64,000 nucleotides of DNA. Origin: Caballeronia ptereochthonis. GTDB taxonomy: Bacteria > Pseudomonadota > Gammaproteobacteria > Burkholderiales > Burkholderiaceae. A model generated the notes under the pieces. That model was not told where the DNA came from. It searched no databases and was given only the letters and a program-made list of their open reading frames with translations. This document shows positions 1 to 8,509 of the stretch, piece by piece. Each line of letters begins with the position of its first letter. The stretch's first letter is position 1. The position numbers were made by a program, and so were the translations under genes. The DNA lies in assembly GCF_001545075.1 (NCBI RefSeq), contig NZ_FCOB02000022.1, forward strand, positions 62,001 to 126,000, given 5' to 3'.

Positions 1-508
1 GCAGCAGGTGCGTCGTGACGATCACCGGCTGCAGCTTCAGCGTGACGGTCCACGCGCCGAACGCGCCTTGCAGCAGAATCAGAAGCAGGATGGCTGTCGG
101 CCACCACGGCGACACGTGTAGCGGACGCTTCTTCACGCGCGCCGTCCACGCGATGACCACCTGCGCGATGATCAGCACGCCGATCGCCATCGCGAAATAG
201 CGATGCAGCATCTCGATCCACGCCTTGACCATGCTGACCGGGCCGGTGGGCATCGCCTGATACGCGGCCGCGATCTGCGCGTGCGCGATGAACGGCGACG
301 ACGTGCCGTAGCACCCCGGCCAGTCGGGACAGCCGAGGCCGGAATCGGTCAGGCGCGTGAAGCCGCCGAACATGATCAGGTCGAGCGTCAGGAACGTGGT
401 GAGCCAGACGAGCTTGCGGAATTTGTCTTCATCGGCCTTGACCCACACGTAGGAGAGCGGCAGGAGCGCGATGCACAAGCCGATCAGACCGAGTTGCAAT
501 ACGAACAT
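1..508 (-). CDS. ctaA: Heme A synthase (COX15/CtaA family), N-terminal part, cut by window edge
   Basis: The protein reads leftward from an ATG at 508 and runs off the window at base 1, so only about 169 N-terminal residues are visible. It begins with a hydrophobic segment (MFVLQLGLIGLCIALLPLSY), followed by GGFTRLTDSGLGCPDWPGCY, which is the signature of COX15/CtaA enzymes, then EMLHRYFAM, whose histidine is a likely heme ligand, and two more membrane segments. The family converts heme O to heme A in the inner membrane, the cofactor of the aa3 oxidase encoded downstream in this window. Thirteen bases separate its start from the stop of the next gene. The heme O synthase gene is expected just beyond the edge but cannot be seen. 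Confidence 0.93.
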   Translation of the reverse strand, partial: MFVLQLGLIGLCIALLPLSYVWVKADEDKFRKLVWLTTFLTLDLIMFGGFTRLTDSGLGCPDWPGCYGTSSPFIAHAQIAAAYQAMPTGPVSMVKAWIEMLHRYFAMAIGVLIIAQVVIAWTARVKKRPLHVSPWWPTAILLLILLQGAFGAWTVTLKLQPVIVTTHLL

Positions 509-520
509 GCTTTTCTACCT

Positions 521-1177
521 TCAACCGATGCGTGACCACTTCAGCAGCTTCGCCAGGTCCCCGTTGATTTTCTTCGGATCGGGGTTCTTCGGGAAGCGCA
601 TCATCAGATTGCCGTTCGGATCGACGAGGAAGATATGATCCGTGAGCTTCGTGCCGTCATCGACGGGCAGCCACGCGGAAATCGCCTTTTCGTCCGCGAC
701 GAGCATGCGCGTGTCGGGCTGCGGATACGCGCTCTTGATGACGTCCGCGACGGGCGTGTCATCGGTGCGCAGCCACACGTTCAGGACGCGATCGCGCTCG
801 CCCGATTGCAACGCGCGCACCTGGCGCATGAAGTAGAGGCGCGTCACGCATTGCTCGTCGCAGTCGCTGCCGTTGACCATGACCATCAGCCATTTGCCTT
901 CGAGCGACTTGAACGGCAGGCTCTGCCCTTTCTCGTCAGTGACGACGAGTTGCGCCGGAATCGGCCGCTGCGGATCGATCAGCGCGCCATAGCTCGTCGT
1001 GCCGCCCGTGGGCTTGAACACGTAGTACATCAGGTACGACGCGATCACCGGCGCGGCGCACACGAGCGCCAGCAGCAGGAGCATCCAGCGGCCGCTGATC
1101 CAGGAGCCTTTCGAGGCCGTTCGTTGCCGCGTGCGCGTCTTGTCGGCGTCGGCGGCGGTGGAGCGTTGTGATTGCAT
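521..1177 (-). CDS. Cytochrome oxidase-associated transmembrane protein with SCO/thioredoxin-like domain
   Basis: A 218-residue protein with a basic N-terminus, one membrane anchor (about residues 30-52, WMLLLLALVCAAPVIASYL) and a periplasmic domain of thioredoxin type. It holds a Cys-x3-Cys (SDCDEQC) reminiscent of SCO copper chaperones, and a HIFLVDPNGNLMMRF stretch typical of the SCO/AhpC fold. The open frame extends further upstream to 1303, but that part is arginine-rich and overlaps SURF1, so the ATG at 1177 is preferred. It lies between SURF1 and heme A synthase genes in one direction, which suggests a role in copper or redox handling during oxidase assembly. The function is inferred; the exact family is not certain. 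Confidence 0.85.
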   Translation of the reverse strand: MQSQRSTAADADKTRTRQRTASKGSWISGRWMLLLLALVCAAPVIASYLMYYVFKPTGGTTSYGALIDPQRPIPAQLVVTDEKGQSLPFKSLEGKWLMVMVNGSDCDEQCVTRLYFMRQVRALQSGERDRVLNVWLRTDDTPVADVIKSAYPQPDTRMLVADEKAISAWLPVDDGTKLTDHIFLVDPNGNLMMRFPKNPDPKKINGDLAKLLKWSRIG

Positions 1178-1229
1178 CGGTAAAACGTGCCTCTGTTCGG
1201 TCGATCGGGCGCGGCGTGCGCCCGGTGTT

Positions 1230-1964
1230 TCAAGCATGGTTCCCGGCTTCTTCGTCGCGCTCGTCGCCTTTCTTCGCGGCGCGTCGCGCGGCGTACAGGC
1301 CAAACGCGACGGCCGCGGCCGCCATGCCCCACCACTGGAACATGTAGCCGTAATTGCGCTCGACGCCGAGCGTTGGCGCGGGCCAGTCGCGCACCAGTTT
1401 GTCGCCGGTGTCGTTCGTCTGCTGGATCACGAACGGCTGGAAGGCGAGCCCGGTTTCCGCCGCATACGATTTGACGTCCAGGTTCTGCCGGATCTCCTTG
1501 TGCGCGGCCGATCCGCCGCTGCCCAGTTCGAACGCCTGCGACGCGTTCGCGCGCGCGATGCCCTGCACGTCGACGACGCCTTTCGGCGTTTCGTACGGCT
1601 CGATGCCCGTGCGGTCCGCCAAGTTGCGCGGCAGCCACCCGCGATTGACGAGTACATAACCGCCGCCCTCGAGTTTAAGCGGCATCACGACATAAAAGCC
1701 TGGCTGGTCGTTATACGGACGATTGTCCAGATACACGACGCGCTCCGGCATGAACTCGCCGCGCGCCTCGACGCGATGAAACTCGATCGAGCCGAGCGGC
1801 AGCGGCTCCACGCCGACTTGCTGCGCCGGCGCATTCTCGAACGCGACGATCCGCGCGTTGAGCGCCTCCTTCTGATGCGCGCGGTCGCGCTGCCAGAAGC
1901 CCAGACGCACCGTGACCGCCACGACGATCAGAATCAGGAGCGTGGGCCAGAAGCGAATCTTCAT
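1230..1964 (-). CDS. SURF1 family cytochrome oxidase biogenesis protein
   Basis: A 244-residue protein with the SURF1 layout: one membrane helix at each end (residues 5-22, and about 211-230 ending in AARRAAKK) around a periplasmic domain. The family motifs GFWQRDRAHQK after the first helix, VYLDNRPYNDQPGFYVV, and VNRGWLPR are all present. SURF1 proteins assist insertion of heme A into subunit I of aa3 oxidases. It sits upstream of the SCO-like protein in the same direction, with a 52-base gap. The divergent small DUF2909 gene lies 125 bases away. The length is usual for the bacterial family. Confidence 0.93.
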   Translation of the reverse strand: MKIRFWPTLLILIVVAVTVRLGFWQRDRAHQKEALNARIVAFENAPAQQVGVEPLPLGSIEFHRVEARGEFMPERVVYLDNRPYNDQPGFYVVMPLKLEGGGYVLVNRGWLPRNLADRTGIEPYETPKGVVDVQGIARANASQAFELGSGGSAAHKEIRQNLDVKSYAAETGLAFQPFVIQQTNDTGDKLVRDWPAPTLGVERNYGYMFQWWGMAAAAVAFGLYAARRAAKKGDERDEEAGNHA

Positions 1965-2089
1965 GCCGCCAACCCTACCGCCGGGATCCGCTCGGGCGAC
2001 GCGCGGCGCAATCCATCGAGTGAGATAATGAGAGGGTTCAATTCAATACTGCTCAACGTGGTTCCTGGGCAAAAACGCTGGCTGGTTTC

Positions 2090-2299
2090 ATGCACATCAT
2101 CGTTGCTATCGCATTCATCCTCATCATCGGCAGCCTGGGTTCGGCGCTCTACTTCATGATGACCGACCGGGGCAGGACGAAGCGGATGGTGTGGTCCCTC
2201 GCCGCGCGCGTCGGGCTTTCCATCTCCCTCTTCCTCTTCATCCTGTTTGCGCACTGGATGGGCTGGATTCAATCGACGGGCATCCCTCTTGGACGATAA
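2090..2299 (+). CDS. Twin transmembrane protein, DUF2909 family
   Basis: A 69-residue protein that is almost all membrane: helix one at residues 3-23, a short basic loop (TDRGRTKRM), and helix two at about 36-57. This matches the DUF2909 'twin transmembrane' proteins found next to aa3 oxidase genes in beta-proteobacteria. It is the only plus-strand gene inside the oxidase locus, divergent from SURF1 and convergent with ctaE. Its biochemical role is unknown; location suggests oxidase assembly or stability. Confidence 0.85.
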   Translation: MHIIVAIAFILIIGSLGSALYFMMTDRGRTKRMVWSLAARVGLSISLFLFILFAHWMGWIQSTGIPLGR

Positions 2300-2382
2300 C
2301 CCGTCACGCGGGTTCTTCCCTACGAGGCGTATTGTCGCGCCGGAGCACTTTCGCGCTTGCGCAAACCGCCCTTGAAACGACA

Positions 2383-2412
2383 ACGCCGCCCTTGAGACAT
2401 CGAGGGCGGCGT
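2383..2412 (-). terminator. Hairpin downstream of ctaE
   Basis: A 10-bp perfect stem (ACGCCGCCCT with AGGGCGGCGT) closes a 10-base loop. On the minus strand it is followed by TGTCGTTTC, a weak T-rich tract, so it could end the leftward oxidase transcript 58 bases past the ctaE stop. The plus strand after it has no T-run. Confidence 0.55.
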
Positions 2413-2469
2413 CGACGCCGGTCTTGCATGGCGGACGGCGCACTGCGCGCGCCCGCTCGAACATTCCGC

Positions 2470-3327
2470 TTACAGCCAGTAGACGACGACGTACAGACCC
2501 AGCCACACGACGTCGACAAAGTGCCAATACCACGCGGCGCCCTCGAATGCGAAGTGGTGTTCCGCTGTGAAGTGTCCGCGGATCAGGCGGATCATCACCA
2601 CGGTCAGCATCGTGCCGCCCAGGAACACGTGGAAACCGTGGAAGCCGGTCAGCAGGAAGAACGTCGAGCCGTACACGCCGGATGCGAGCGTGAGGTTCAG
2701 CTCGTTGTACGCGTGGAAATATTCGTAGCCCTGGCAGAACAGGAAGATCAGGCCGAGGAGAACGGTCGCGCCCAGCCAGATGATCGCCTTCTGACGATGA
2801 TCCTCGCGCAGCGCATGGTGCGCCACCGTCAGCGTCGCGCCGGAAGAAAGCAGCAGCGCGGTATTGATGGTCGGCAGCGGCCACGGCACCATCGCGCGGA
2901 AATGCGGCACGAGCGCGGCGGGGCCGTTGTTCGGCCACACGGCGGCGAAGTCGGGCCAGATCAGCTTGTAGTCGAGGCTGCCGAGTTGATGCATCGCGAT
3001 CGCGCGCGCATAGAACAGCGCGCCGAAGAACGCCGCGAAGAACATCACTTCGGAGAAGATGAACCAGCTCATGCTCCAGCGGTACGACACGTCGACGCGC
3101 TTGCCGTACATGCCGCCTTCGGATTCGGAGATCGCGTCGCCGAACCAGTGCCACAGCACGAACAGCACGAACAGAAGGCCGATGAACGTGCCGAACGGTC
3201 CCCAGGTATGGCCATTCACCCACGACGCGAGCGAGGCGAGCATTACCAGCAGGCCGCACGCGGTCATGATCGGATGCCGCGACGGATGCGGCACGAAATA
3301 GTACGGGCTCTCGTTTTGACCGCTCAT
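2470..3327 (-). CDS. ctaE: Cytochrome c oxidase subunit III
   Basis: A 285-residue polytopic membrane protein of the COX3 family, beginning MSGQNESPYYFVPHPSRHPI. Seven helices are expected; visible family motifs include SEVMFFAAFFGALFYARA, the glutamate-containing GYEYFHAYNELN region, FFLLTGFHGFHVFLGG and a C-terminal WYWHFVDVVWLGLYVVVYWL. It is part of the aa3 oxidase core that reduces oxygen with electrons from cytochrome c. The frame stays open to 3390, but the start at 3327 has a GGAG ribosome site and gives the normal length. Confidence 0.97.
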   Translation of the reverse strand: MSGQNESPYYFVPHPSRHPIMTACGLLVMLASLASWVNGHTWGPFGTFIGLLFVLFVLWHWFGDAISESEGGMYGKRVDVSYRWSMSWFIFSEVMFFAAFFGALFYARAIAMHQLGSLDYKLIWPDFAAVWPNNGPAALVPHFRAMVPWPLPTINTALLLSSGATLTVAHHALREDHRQKAIIWLGATVLLGLIFLFCQGYEYFHAYNELNLTLASGVYGSTFFLLTGFHGFHVFLGGTMLTVVMIRLIRGHFTAEHHFAFEGAAWYWHFVDVVWLGLYVVVYWL

Positions 3328-3404
3328 TGTTGATTCTCCACTTCGATCCAGTTGCTTGAATTTTCTTTTACCGTCGCGCGATGGACACACGCCCGACGTT
3401 CCGT

Positions 3405-3608
3405 CTATCCCACTACCGCGCGCACGACCAGCAGCAACACGACGATGAACAGCACCGCGCCGATGATGCCCGCTGCGATCAGATGCAGCGGCTTCAACTG
3501 CGCCGCGTCGCTTTCCAGGTCCGCGCGGCGCCGGACACCGAAGAACGACCAGAGCACCGCTTTCACGAGCTTGAAGAAACCGCCCTTGTTCGGCCTGTCC
3601 GCGCTCAT
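3405..3608 (-). CDS. DUF2970 family small membrane protein
   Basis: A 67-residue protein: a basic amphipathic N-terminus (FFKLVKAVLWSFFGVRR) and one C-terminal membrane helix of about 23 residues ending LLLVVRAVVG. This arrangement fits DUF2970, found between cox11 and COX3 genes in Burkholderiales. The start at 3608 lies only five bases past the ctaG stop, so the two are probably translated from one message. The same frame runs on upstream within ctaG, but that part is a shadow. Role unknown; likely oxidase assembly. Confidence 0.85.
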   Translation of the reverse strand: MSADRPNKGGFFKLVKAVLWSFFGVRRRADLESDAAQLKPLHLIAAGIIGAVLFIVVLLLVVRAVVG

Positions 3609-3613
3609 GCCCG

Positions 3614-4186
3614 TTATGATCCTTTCGCCACCGACTTCGGCGAATCCAGCTCGAAGAACGTGTACGACAGCGTGATCGTCTTGATGTCCTTCGGCAGCTT
3701 CGGATCGACGACGAACACCACCGGCATGCGCTTGGTTTCGTTCGGTGCGAGCGTCTGCTGCGTGAAGCAGAAGCATTCGATCTTCTTGAAGTACTCGGTG
3801 GCCTGCTTCGGCGCGTAGCTCGGGATGGCTTGCGCCTTCACCGTGCGGCCCTGCTCGTTGGTCACCTGGTACATCACCGTCATCACTTCGCCGGGGTGAA
3901 TGTCCAGCGTGTTCTGCTCCGGCTTGAACTGCAGCGGGCCGCGCGCGTTCGCATCGAATTCGATGGACACCGTACGGCTCGCGTCGACCTGCGTGTTCTT
4001 CGCCTCGCGCGCGCCGACATCGCGCTGCACGAGGTTGTTAATGCCGGTGATCTGACAAATCGCGCGGTACATCGGCACGAGCGCGAAGCCGAAGCCGAAC
4101 ATCAGCGCCGCCACGACGAAGAGCTTCACCAGCATCGACCGGTTGAACGACCGGTCGACATGCGAATTTTCCTGCTGAGTGGACAC
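3614..4186 (-). CDS. ctaG: Cytochrome c oxidase assembly protein CtaG/Cox11
   Basis: A 190-residue protein with one N-terminal membrane helix (about residues 18-40) and a periplasmic immunoglobulin-like copper domain. The signature ECFCFTQQTL, whose two cysteines bind copper(I), is intact. Cox11 proteins deliver copper to the CuB centre of subunit I. It starts with GTG; the AGGA ribosome site overlaps the stop of the preceding 46-residue gene, so the two are likely coupled. It lies between ctaD and ctaE, the usual position in this group. Confidence 0.96.
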   Translation of the reverse strand: MSTQQENSHVDRSFNRSMLVKLFVVAALMFGFGFALVPMYRAICQITGINNLVQRDVGAREAKNTQVDASRTVSIEFDANARGPLQFKPEQNTLDIHPGEVMTVMYQVTNEQGRTVKAQAIPSYAPKQATEYFKKIECFCFTQQTLAPNETKRMPVVFVVDPKLPKDIKTITLSYTFFELDSPKSVAKGS

Positions 4187-4195
4187 TTGGTCTTC

Positions 4196-4336
4196 CTACC
4201 CTCGCGACAACAGGTATTGCCTGACGACGATACCCACAAAGAAAACGGCGGCGATCAACACCATGACGATTCCGAGCCGCTTGTTGCCCGCGCGGATTTC
4301 CTCGGGCGTGCGTCTTTTTTGTGGATCCGGGGCCAT
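4196..4336 (-). CDS. Cytochrome oxidase small assembly protein, 46 residues
   Basis: A very short gene between ctaD and ctaG. Its product begins MAPDPQKRRTPEEIRAGNKR, has one membrane helix (LGIVMVLIAAVFFVGIVV) and ends QYLLSRG. A charged N-terminus of about 20 residues followed by one helix fits the small oxidase assembly proteins annotated at this spot in beta-proteobacteria. Nine bases separate its stop from the ctaG GTG start. It is too small to identify by motif alone; position is the main evidence. Confidence 0.8.
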   Translation of the reverse strand: MAPDPQKRRTPEEIRAGNKRLGIVMVLIAAVFFVGIVVRQYLLSRG

Positions 4337-4399
4337 GCTTTTCTGGTTTGATGCCTGCAAGGCTTCGGCTTTCGAAGCCTTGCAGACCGATGAATCGAC

Positions 4400-6010
4400 T
4401 TACTCTACCGTCGGCGGGTTCTCGAACGTATGGAACGGCGCCGGGCTCGGCACGGTCCATTCGAGGCCTTCCGCGCCATCCCACGGCTTGTCGCTCGCCT
4501 TTTCGAGCTCGCCGCCGCCGCGATACGTCGGCAGCGCGACCGCGAACAGGAAGTACACCTGCGCGAGGCCGAAGCCGAATGCGCCGATCGTCGCGACCTG
4601 ATTGAAGTCCGTGAACTGCGCCGGGTAGTCCGCATAGCGGCGCGGCATGCCCGCGAGACCTAAGAAGTGCATCGGGAAAAACGTGATGTTGAAGAAGATC
4701 ATCGACGCCCAGAAGTGGATCTTCCCGCGCATTTCGTTGTACATCCAGCCGGTCCACTTCGGCGACCAGTAGTACCAGCCCGCGAACAGCGCGAACAGCG
4801 AACCCGCCACCAGCACGTAGTGGAAGTGCGCCACCACGTAGTATGTGCCGTGCATCTGGATGTCGAGCGGCGCCATCGACAGGATCAGGCCCGTGAAGCC
4901 GCCCATCGTGAACACGAACAGGAAGCCGATCGCGAAGAGCATCGGGGTTTCGAACGTGAGCGCGCCGCGCCACATCGTCGCCACCCAGTTGAACACCTTC
5001 ACGCCCGTCGGCACCGCGATCAGCATGGTCGCGTACATGAAGAACAGCTGGCCCGTCACCGGCATGCCGGTCGCGAACATGTGGTGCGCCCACACCATGA
5101 ACGACAGGATCGCGATCGATGCCGTTGCGTACACCATCGAGCTATAGCCGAACAGCGGCTTGCGCGAGAACGCCGGAATCACCTGCGACACGATCCCGAA
5201 CGCCGGCAAGATCATGATGTACACCTCGGGGTGACCGAAGAACCAGAAGATGTGCTGGTACATCACCGGGTCGCCGCCGCCCGCCGCGTTGAAGAACGAC
5301 GTGCCGAAGTGGCGGTCGAACAGCACCATCGTGATCGCGCCGGCCAGAACCGGCATCACGGCGATCAGCAGGTATGCGGTGATGAGCCACGTCCACGCGA
5401 ACATCGGCATCTTCATGAGCGTCATGCCCGGTGCGCGCATGTTGAGGATCGTCACGACGATGTTGATGCCGCCCATGATCGACGACGCACCCATGATGTG
5501 GACGGCGAAGATCGCGAAGTCCATGCCCGGGCCCATCTGCGTGGAGAGCGGCGCGTAGAGCGTCCAGCCCGCGGCGGTCGCGCCGCCCGGCACGAAGAAC
5601 GAGCCGACGAGCAGCACGGCAGCGGCCGGCAGCAGCCAGAAGCTGAAGTTGTTCATCCGCGCGAAGGCCATGTCCGATGCGCCGATCTGCAGCGGCACCA
5701 TCCAGTTCGCGAAGCCGACGAACGCCGGCATGATCGCGCCGAACACCATGATGAGGCCGTGCATGGTGGTCAGCTGGTTGAAGAACTCGGGGCGCATGAT
5801 CTGCAGGCCCGGCTCGAACAGCTCGGCACGGATGCCGAGCGCCATCACGCCTCCGGAGAGGAACATGATGAAGGAGAACAACAGGTACAGCGTACCGATG
5901 TCCTTGTGGTTGGTGGCGAGAAGCCAGCGGCGCCAGCCATGCGGCGTCTCGTGCGCATGGTCGTGCGCGTGGTCGTGGCCTGCGCCTACATCGTGTCCGA
6001 TGCTAGACAT
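4400..6010 (-). CDS. ctaD: Cytochrome c oxidase subunit I
   Basis: A 536-residue, twelve-helix heme-copper oxidase subunit. Family motifs visible include WWLLATNHKDIG-type text (RWLLATNHKDIGTLYLLFSF), TMHGLIMVFGAIMPAF with a heme a histidine, and FWFFGHPEVYIMILPAFGIV, holding the CuB histidine cross-linked to tyrosine. Also present are WAHHMFATGMP and YYVVAHFHYVLVAGSLFAL with heme ligands. The N-terminus is histidine-rich (HDHAHDHAHE). An AGGAG site eight bases before the ATG at 6010 favours it over the ATG three codons upstream. Confidence 0.98.
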   Translation of the reverse strand: MSSIGHDVGAGHDHAHDHAHETPHGWRRWLLATNHKDIGTLYLLFSFIMFLSGGVMALGIRAELFEPGLQIMRPEFFNQLTTMHGLIMVFGAIMPAFVGFANWMVPLQIGASDMAFARMNNFSFWLLPAAAVLLVGSFFVPGGATAAGWTLYAPLSTQMGPGMDFAIFAVHIMGASSIMGGINIVVTILNMRAPGMTLMKMPMFAWTWLITAYLLIAVMPVLAGAITMVLFDRHFGTSFFNAAGGGDPVMYQHIFWFFGHPEVYIMILPAFGIVSQVIPAFSRKPLFGYSSMVYATASIAILSFMVWAHHMFATGMPVTGQLFFMYATMLIAVPTGVKVFNWVATMWRGALTFETPMLFAIGFLFVFTMGGFTGLILSMAPLDIQMHGTYYVVAHFHYVLVAGSLFALFAGWYYWSPKWTGWMYNEMRGKIHFWASMIFFNITFFPMHFLGLAGMPRRYADYPAQFTDFNQVATIGAFGFGLAQVYFLFAVALPTYRGGGELEKASDKPWDGAEGLEWTVPSPAPFHTFENPPTVE

Positions 6011-6109
6011 GACAATCATCTCCTAAAGCGAATACTCGGGGCACTTGGCTTATCAAGCGGGCTCTTCAGTTGCTTCAAGTCAGCGAATGAAGAGCGCACG
6101 TTGGACATG

Positions 6110-7744
6110 TCAAGCAGCCGGACTGATTTCCACGCGACGTGCTTCTTTCGCATTCGTGCCGCCCGTGATGGACTCGGGCTTCTTCAACACGATGCGGTCC
6201 TCCGACACGCCTGCTGCCTTCAGCGCATCGCGCACGGCTTGCGCGCGCCGCTTGGCGAGATCGGCGTTCAGGTCGGCGCCGCCCGTCGCATCCGTGAAGC
6301 CCGACAGGGCGAGCTTCGCCTCAGGATGCGCCTTTGCGTAAGCTGCGGCGGCTTGCACTGCGTTATTCGCGTCGGCGGGCAGCGTGTCCTTGCCCGTCTC
6401 GAAGTAGATGCTGGCCGGCAGGCCCGCGGCTTGTTCGCCGGATGCCACAGCCGGTGCGCTCGCCTCCGCCGAGGCCGGAGCCGATGCCGCGCCGCTCGCC
6501 GCTTCCGGCGCGCTTGCCGCTTCGCCGCCCGCAGCCGCCGTGGCGTGACCACCGCCTTCCGGCATCTTGCCGTTGCGCGCGTCGGCCACCTGCTTCGGCT
6601 GAAGGATGTCGCCGGTGTGGTTGCCCCAGGTATTGCGTTCATACGTGACGACCGATGCGACCTCGACATCGTTCAGGGTCGTCTGCCACGGCGGCATCGC
6701 GCCCTTGCCGTGCAGCACGATGCTCACGTGGTCGGCGATCGGACCGTTCGCGATCTTGCTGCCGTCGAGCGCCGGGAACTGGCCCGCGCCCTTGCCGGTC
6801 GGCTGGTGGCAGACCGCGCAGTTGGACGAGTAGACCTGCGCGCCGCGCGTCTTCAGCTCGTCCATCGTGTAGGTCTTGTTGGGATCGTCGGCGCCGGCGG
6901 CCATCTTCTTCTTTTGCGCGTCGACCCACTTCGCGTAGTCGTCAGCCGACAGCACTTCGACCACCACCGGCATGTACGCGTGCTCCTTGCCGCACAGTTC
7001 CGTACAGAAGCCGCGATACGTGCCCACCTTCTCCGCCTTGAACCAGGTGTCGCGCACGAAGCCGGGAATCGCGTCCTGCTTCACGCCGAACGCCGGGACG
7101 TACCACGAGTGCACGACGTCGTTCGCGGTGGTGATGATGCGGATCTTCTTGTCGACCGGCACGACGAGCGGGTTGTCGACTTCCTGCAGATAGAGATCGG
7201 AGATCGGCTTCTGGCCGTTCACTTCGCTGCGCGGCGTGGAGAGCGTCGAGAGGAAGCTGATGCCTTCACCCGGACCCTTCACGTAGTCGTAGCCCCACTT
7301 CCACTGGTAGCCGGTGACCTTCACCGTGAGGTCGGCGTTGCTCGTGTCCTTCATCGCGACGACGGCCTTGGTCGCCGGCAGCGCCATCAGGATGACGATG
7401 ATGAACGGCACGATGGTCCAGATGATTTCGACCGTGGTGCTTTCGTGGAAGTTGGCCGGCTTGAAGCCCTTCGACTTGCGGTGCATGAAGAGCGAATAGA
7501 ACATCACCCCGAACACGCCAATGAAGATGACGGTACAGATGATGAGCATGAAGATATGGAGGCCGTAGAGCTCCTCGGCGATCTTCGTCACAGGCTGCTG
7601 GAAGTTGATCTCGTTCACACGAGGACCGCCAGGACTGTCGTTGACCGCCAGGGCTACGCCGGCGTTGAGCAGTGCGCCTGCCGCCAGCACGCCCGAGAGG
7701 GCTCGCTTGATTGTTTTCATAGCATCCTTACCCAAATTTTCCAT
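6110..7744 (-). CDS. ctaC: Cytochrome c oxidase subunit II fused to cytochrome c and OmpA-like domains
   Basis: A 544-residue protein, longer than usual for COX2. Order: signal sequence (9-33), two membrane helices (about 60-85 and 105-125), and a CuA domain with His212, Cys247, Cys251, His255 and Met258. Then come a c-type cytochrome domain (CAVCH, 309-313), a linker rich in Ala, Ser, Pro and Glu (about 400-440), and an OmpA-C-type domain (443-544) with SGFTDATGG and AKRRAQAVRDALKAAGV. The family accepts electrons from cytochrome c and passes them to subunit I; the last domain would bind peptidoglycan. The ATG at 7720 (MKTIKRA) is an alternative start and gives a cleaner signal peptide. Confidence 0.95.
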   Translation of the reverse strand: MENLGKDAMKTIKRALSGVLAAGALLNAGVALAVNDSPGGPRVNEINFQQPVTKIAEELYGLHIFMLIICTVIFIGVFGVMFYSLFMHRKSKGFKPANFHESTTVEIIWTIVPFIIVILMALPATKAVVAMKDTSNADLTVKVTGYQWKWGYDYVKGPGEGISFLSTLSTPRSEVNGQKPISDLYLQEVDNPLVVPVDKKIRIITTANDVVHSWYVPAFGVKQDAIPGFVRDTWFKAEKVGTYRGFCTELCGKEHAYMPVVVEVLSADDYAKWVDAQKKKMAAGADDPNKTYTMDELKTRGAQVYSSNCAVCHQPTGKGAGQFPALDGSKIANGPIADHVSIVLHGKGAMPPWQTTLNDVEVASVVTYERNTWGNHTGDILQPKQVADARNGKMPEGGGHATAAAGGEAASAPEAASGAASAPASAEASAPAVASGEQAAGLPASIYFETGKDTLPADANNAVQAAAAYAKAHPEAKLALSGFTDATGGADLNADLAKRRAQAVRDALKAAGVSEDRIVLKKPESITGGTNAKEARRVEISPAA

Positions 7745-7790
7745 TCAAACCCTCGACCCCCCGTGGGCATCGCGCACCTGCCGGCTCCCC

Positions 7791-8264
7791 TCAAAGGCAT
7801 CTGAGCGACGCCTGCAACTCGGCAGCAAATTGTTTGCGACGATGCTGTGCAAGGTGTTGTCCGATTTTCACCGATTGACCGCGCGATACGATCGTGAGCG
7901 GCTCTCTCGGCGTCGCCCCCGCTTCGACCCGCACCCAGCGCGGGTTGAACTCGAACTGCGTCAGCTCTTCGGCGTTCATCTGTTCGATCAACAACCGGTT
8001 TTGATACAGCCGGATTCGTTCGTAGTCGACGGCATGGCGCGCGTAGATCACGAACGCGACACCCACGACCGCCAACTCGACTCCGGTGAACGGCAGCACC
8101 AGCCAGGCGCCGTTCAGAAACAGCGGCGTTGCGATTGCCAGCGAAAACAGCGCGAGCGACAGATAGAAGCCCACGAACTGACGCGGCGATACCGAGCAGT
8201 TTCGCTTCATCAGCCAGTCCTTGATGACCGGCTCGGAATCCGTCAGCGTCTGGCTGGCTTGCAT
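7791..8264 (-). CDS. DUF2244 family integral membrane protein
   Basis: A 157-residue protein with two membrane helices in its middle (about residues 28-50 and 55-75) and a soluble C-terminal half with FEFNPRWVRVE, as in DUF2244 proteins that precede subunit II genes in proteobacteria. The ATG at 8264 was chosen over earlier in-frame starts because GGAGG lies five bases before it. The gap to ctaC is 46 bases, so it is probably the first gene of the oxidase operon. Function unknown. Confidence 0.85.
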   Translation of the reverse strand: MQASQTLTDSEPVIKDWLMKRNCSVSPRQFVGFYLSLALFSLAIATPLFLNGAWLVLPFTGVELAVVGVAFVIYARHAVDYERIRLYQNRLLIEQMNAEELTQFEFNPRWVRVEAGATPREPLTIVSRGQSVKIGQHLAQHRRKQFAAELQASLRCL

Positions 8265-8350
8265 CGCTGCCTCCATCAATCCGCACGCAATCACATGCTT
8301 TTGCTCGGATTTCGCCCAAATTTGTGCCAGTCCGGGCGACAAACTGACGC

Positions 8351-8379
8351 ATTATAGGCGTCTTAAGTGGCATCCACAA
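8351..8379 (-). promoter_or_regulatory. Putative sigma-70 promoter for the DUF2244/ctaC oxidase operon
   Basis: On the minus strand TTGTGG (8379-8374) and a perfect TATAAT (8356-8351) are separated by 17 bases. Transcription would start near 8344, giving a leader of about 80 bases before the DUF2244 start at 8264. The rest of 8265-8509 shows no gene. Confidence 0.55.
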
Positions 8380-8509
8380 GCAAGGGTCGTAACCGCGCAG
8401 AGCCAAGCGCCACAAGCTTCTGCGCCTTTTTGACGCACCTTTTTGCGCGACTTTTCCGCGCAAATTTCAGACATAACAAGCGCCCTCTTTACCGCTGCTG
8501 CGAATCCGT

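Noticed and set aside
4667-7804. A 1045-codon open frame on the plus strand, antisense to ctaD-ctaC
   Set aside because: It is rich in Arg, His and Glu with no domain, and lies opposite well-conserved genes; long antisense frames are expected in GC-rich DNA with strong third-position bias.
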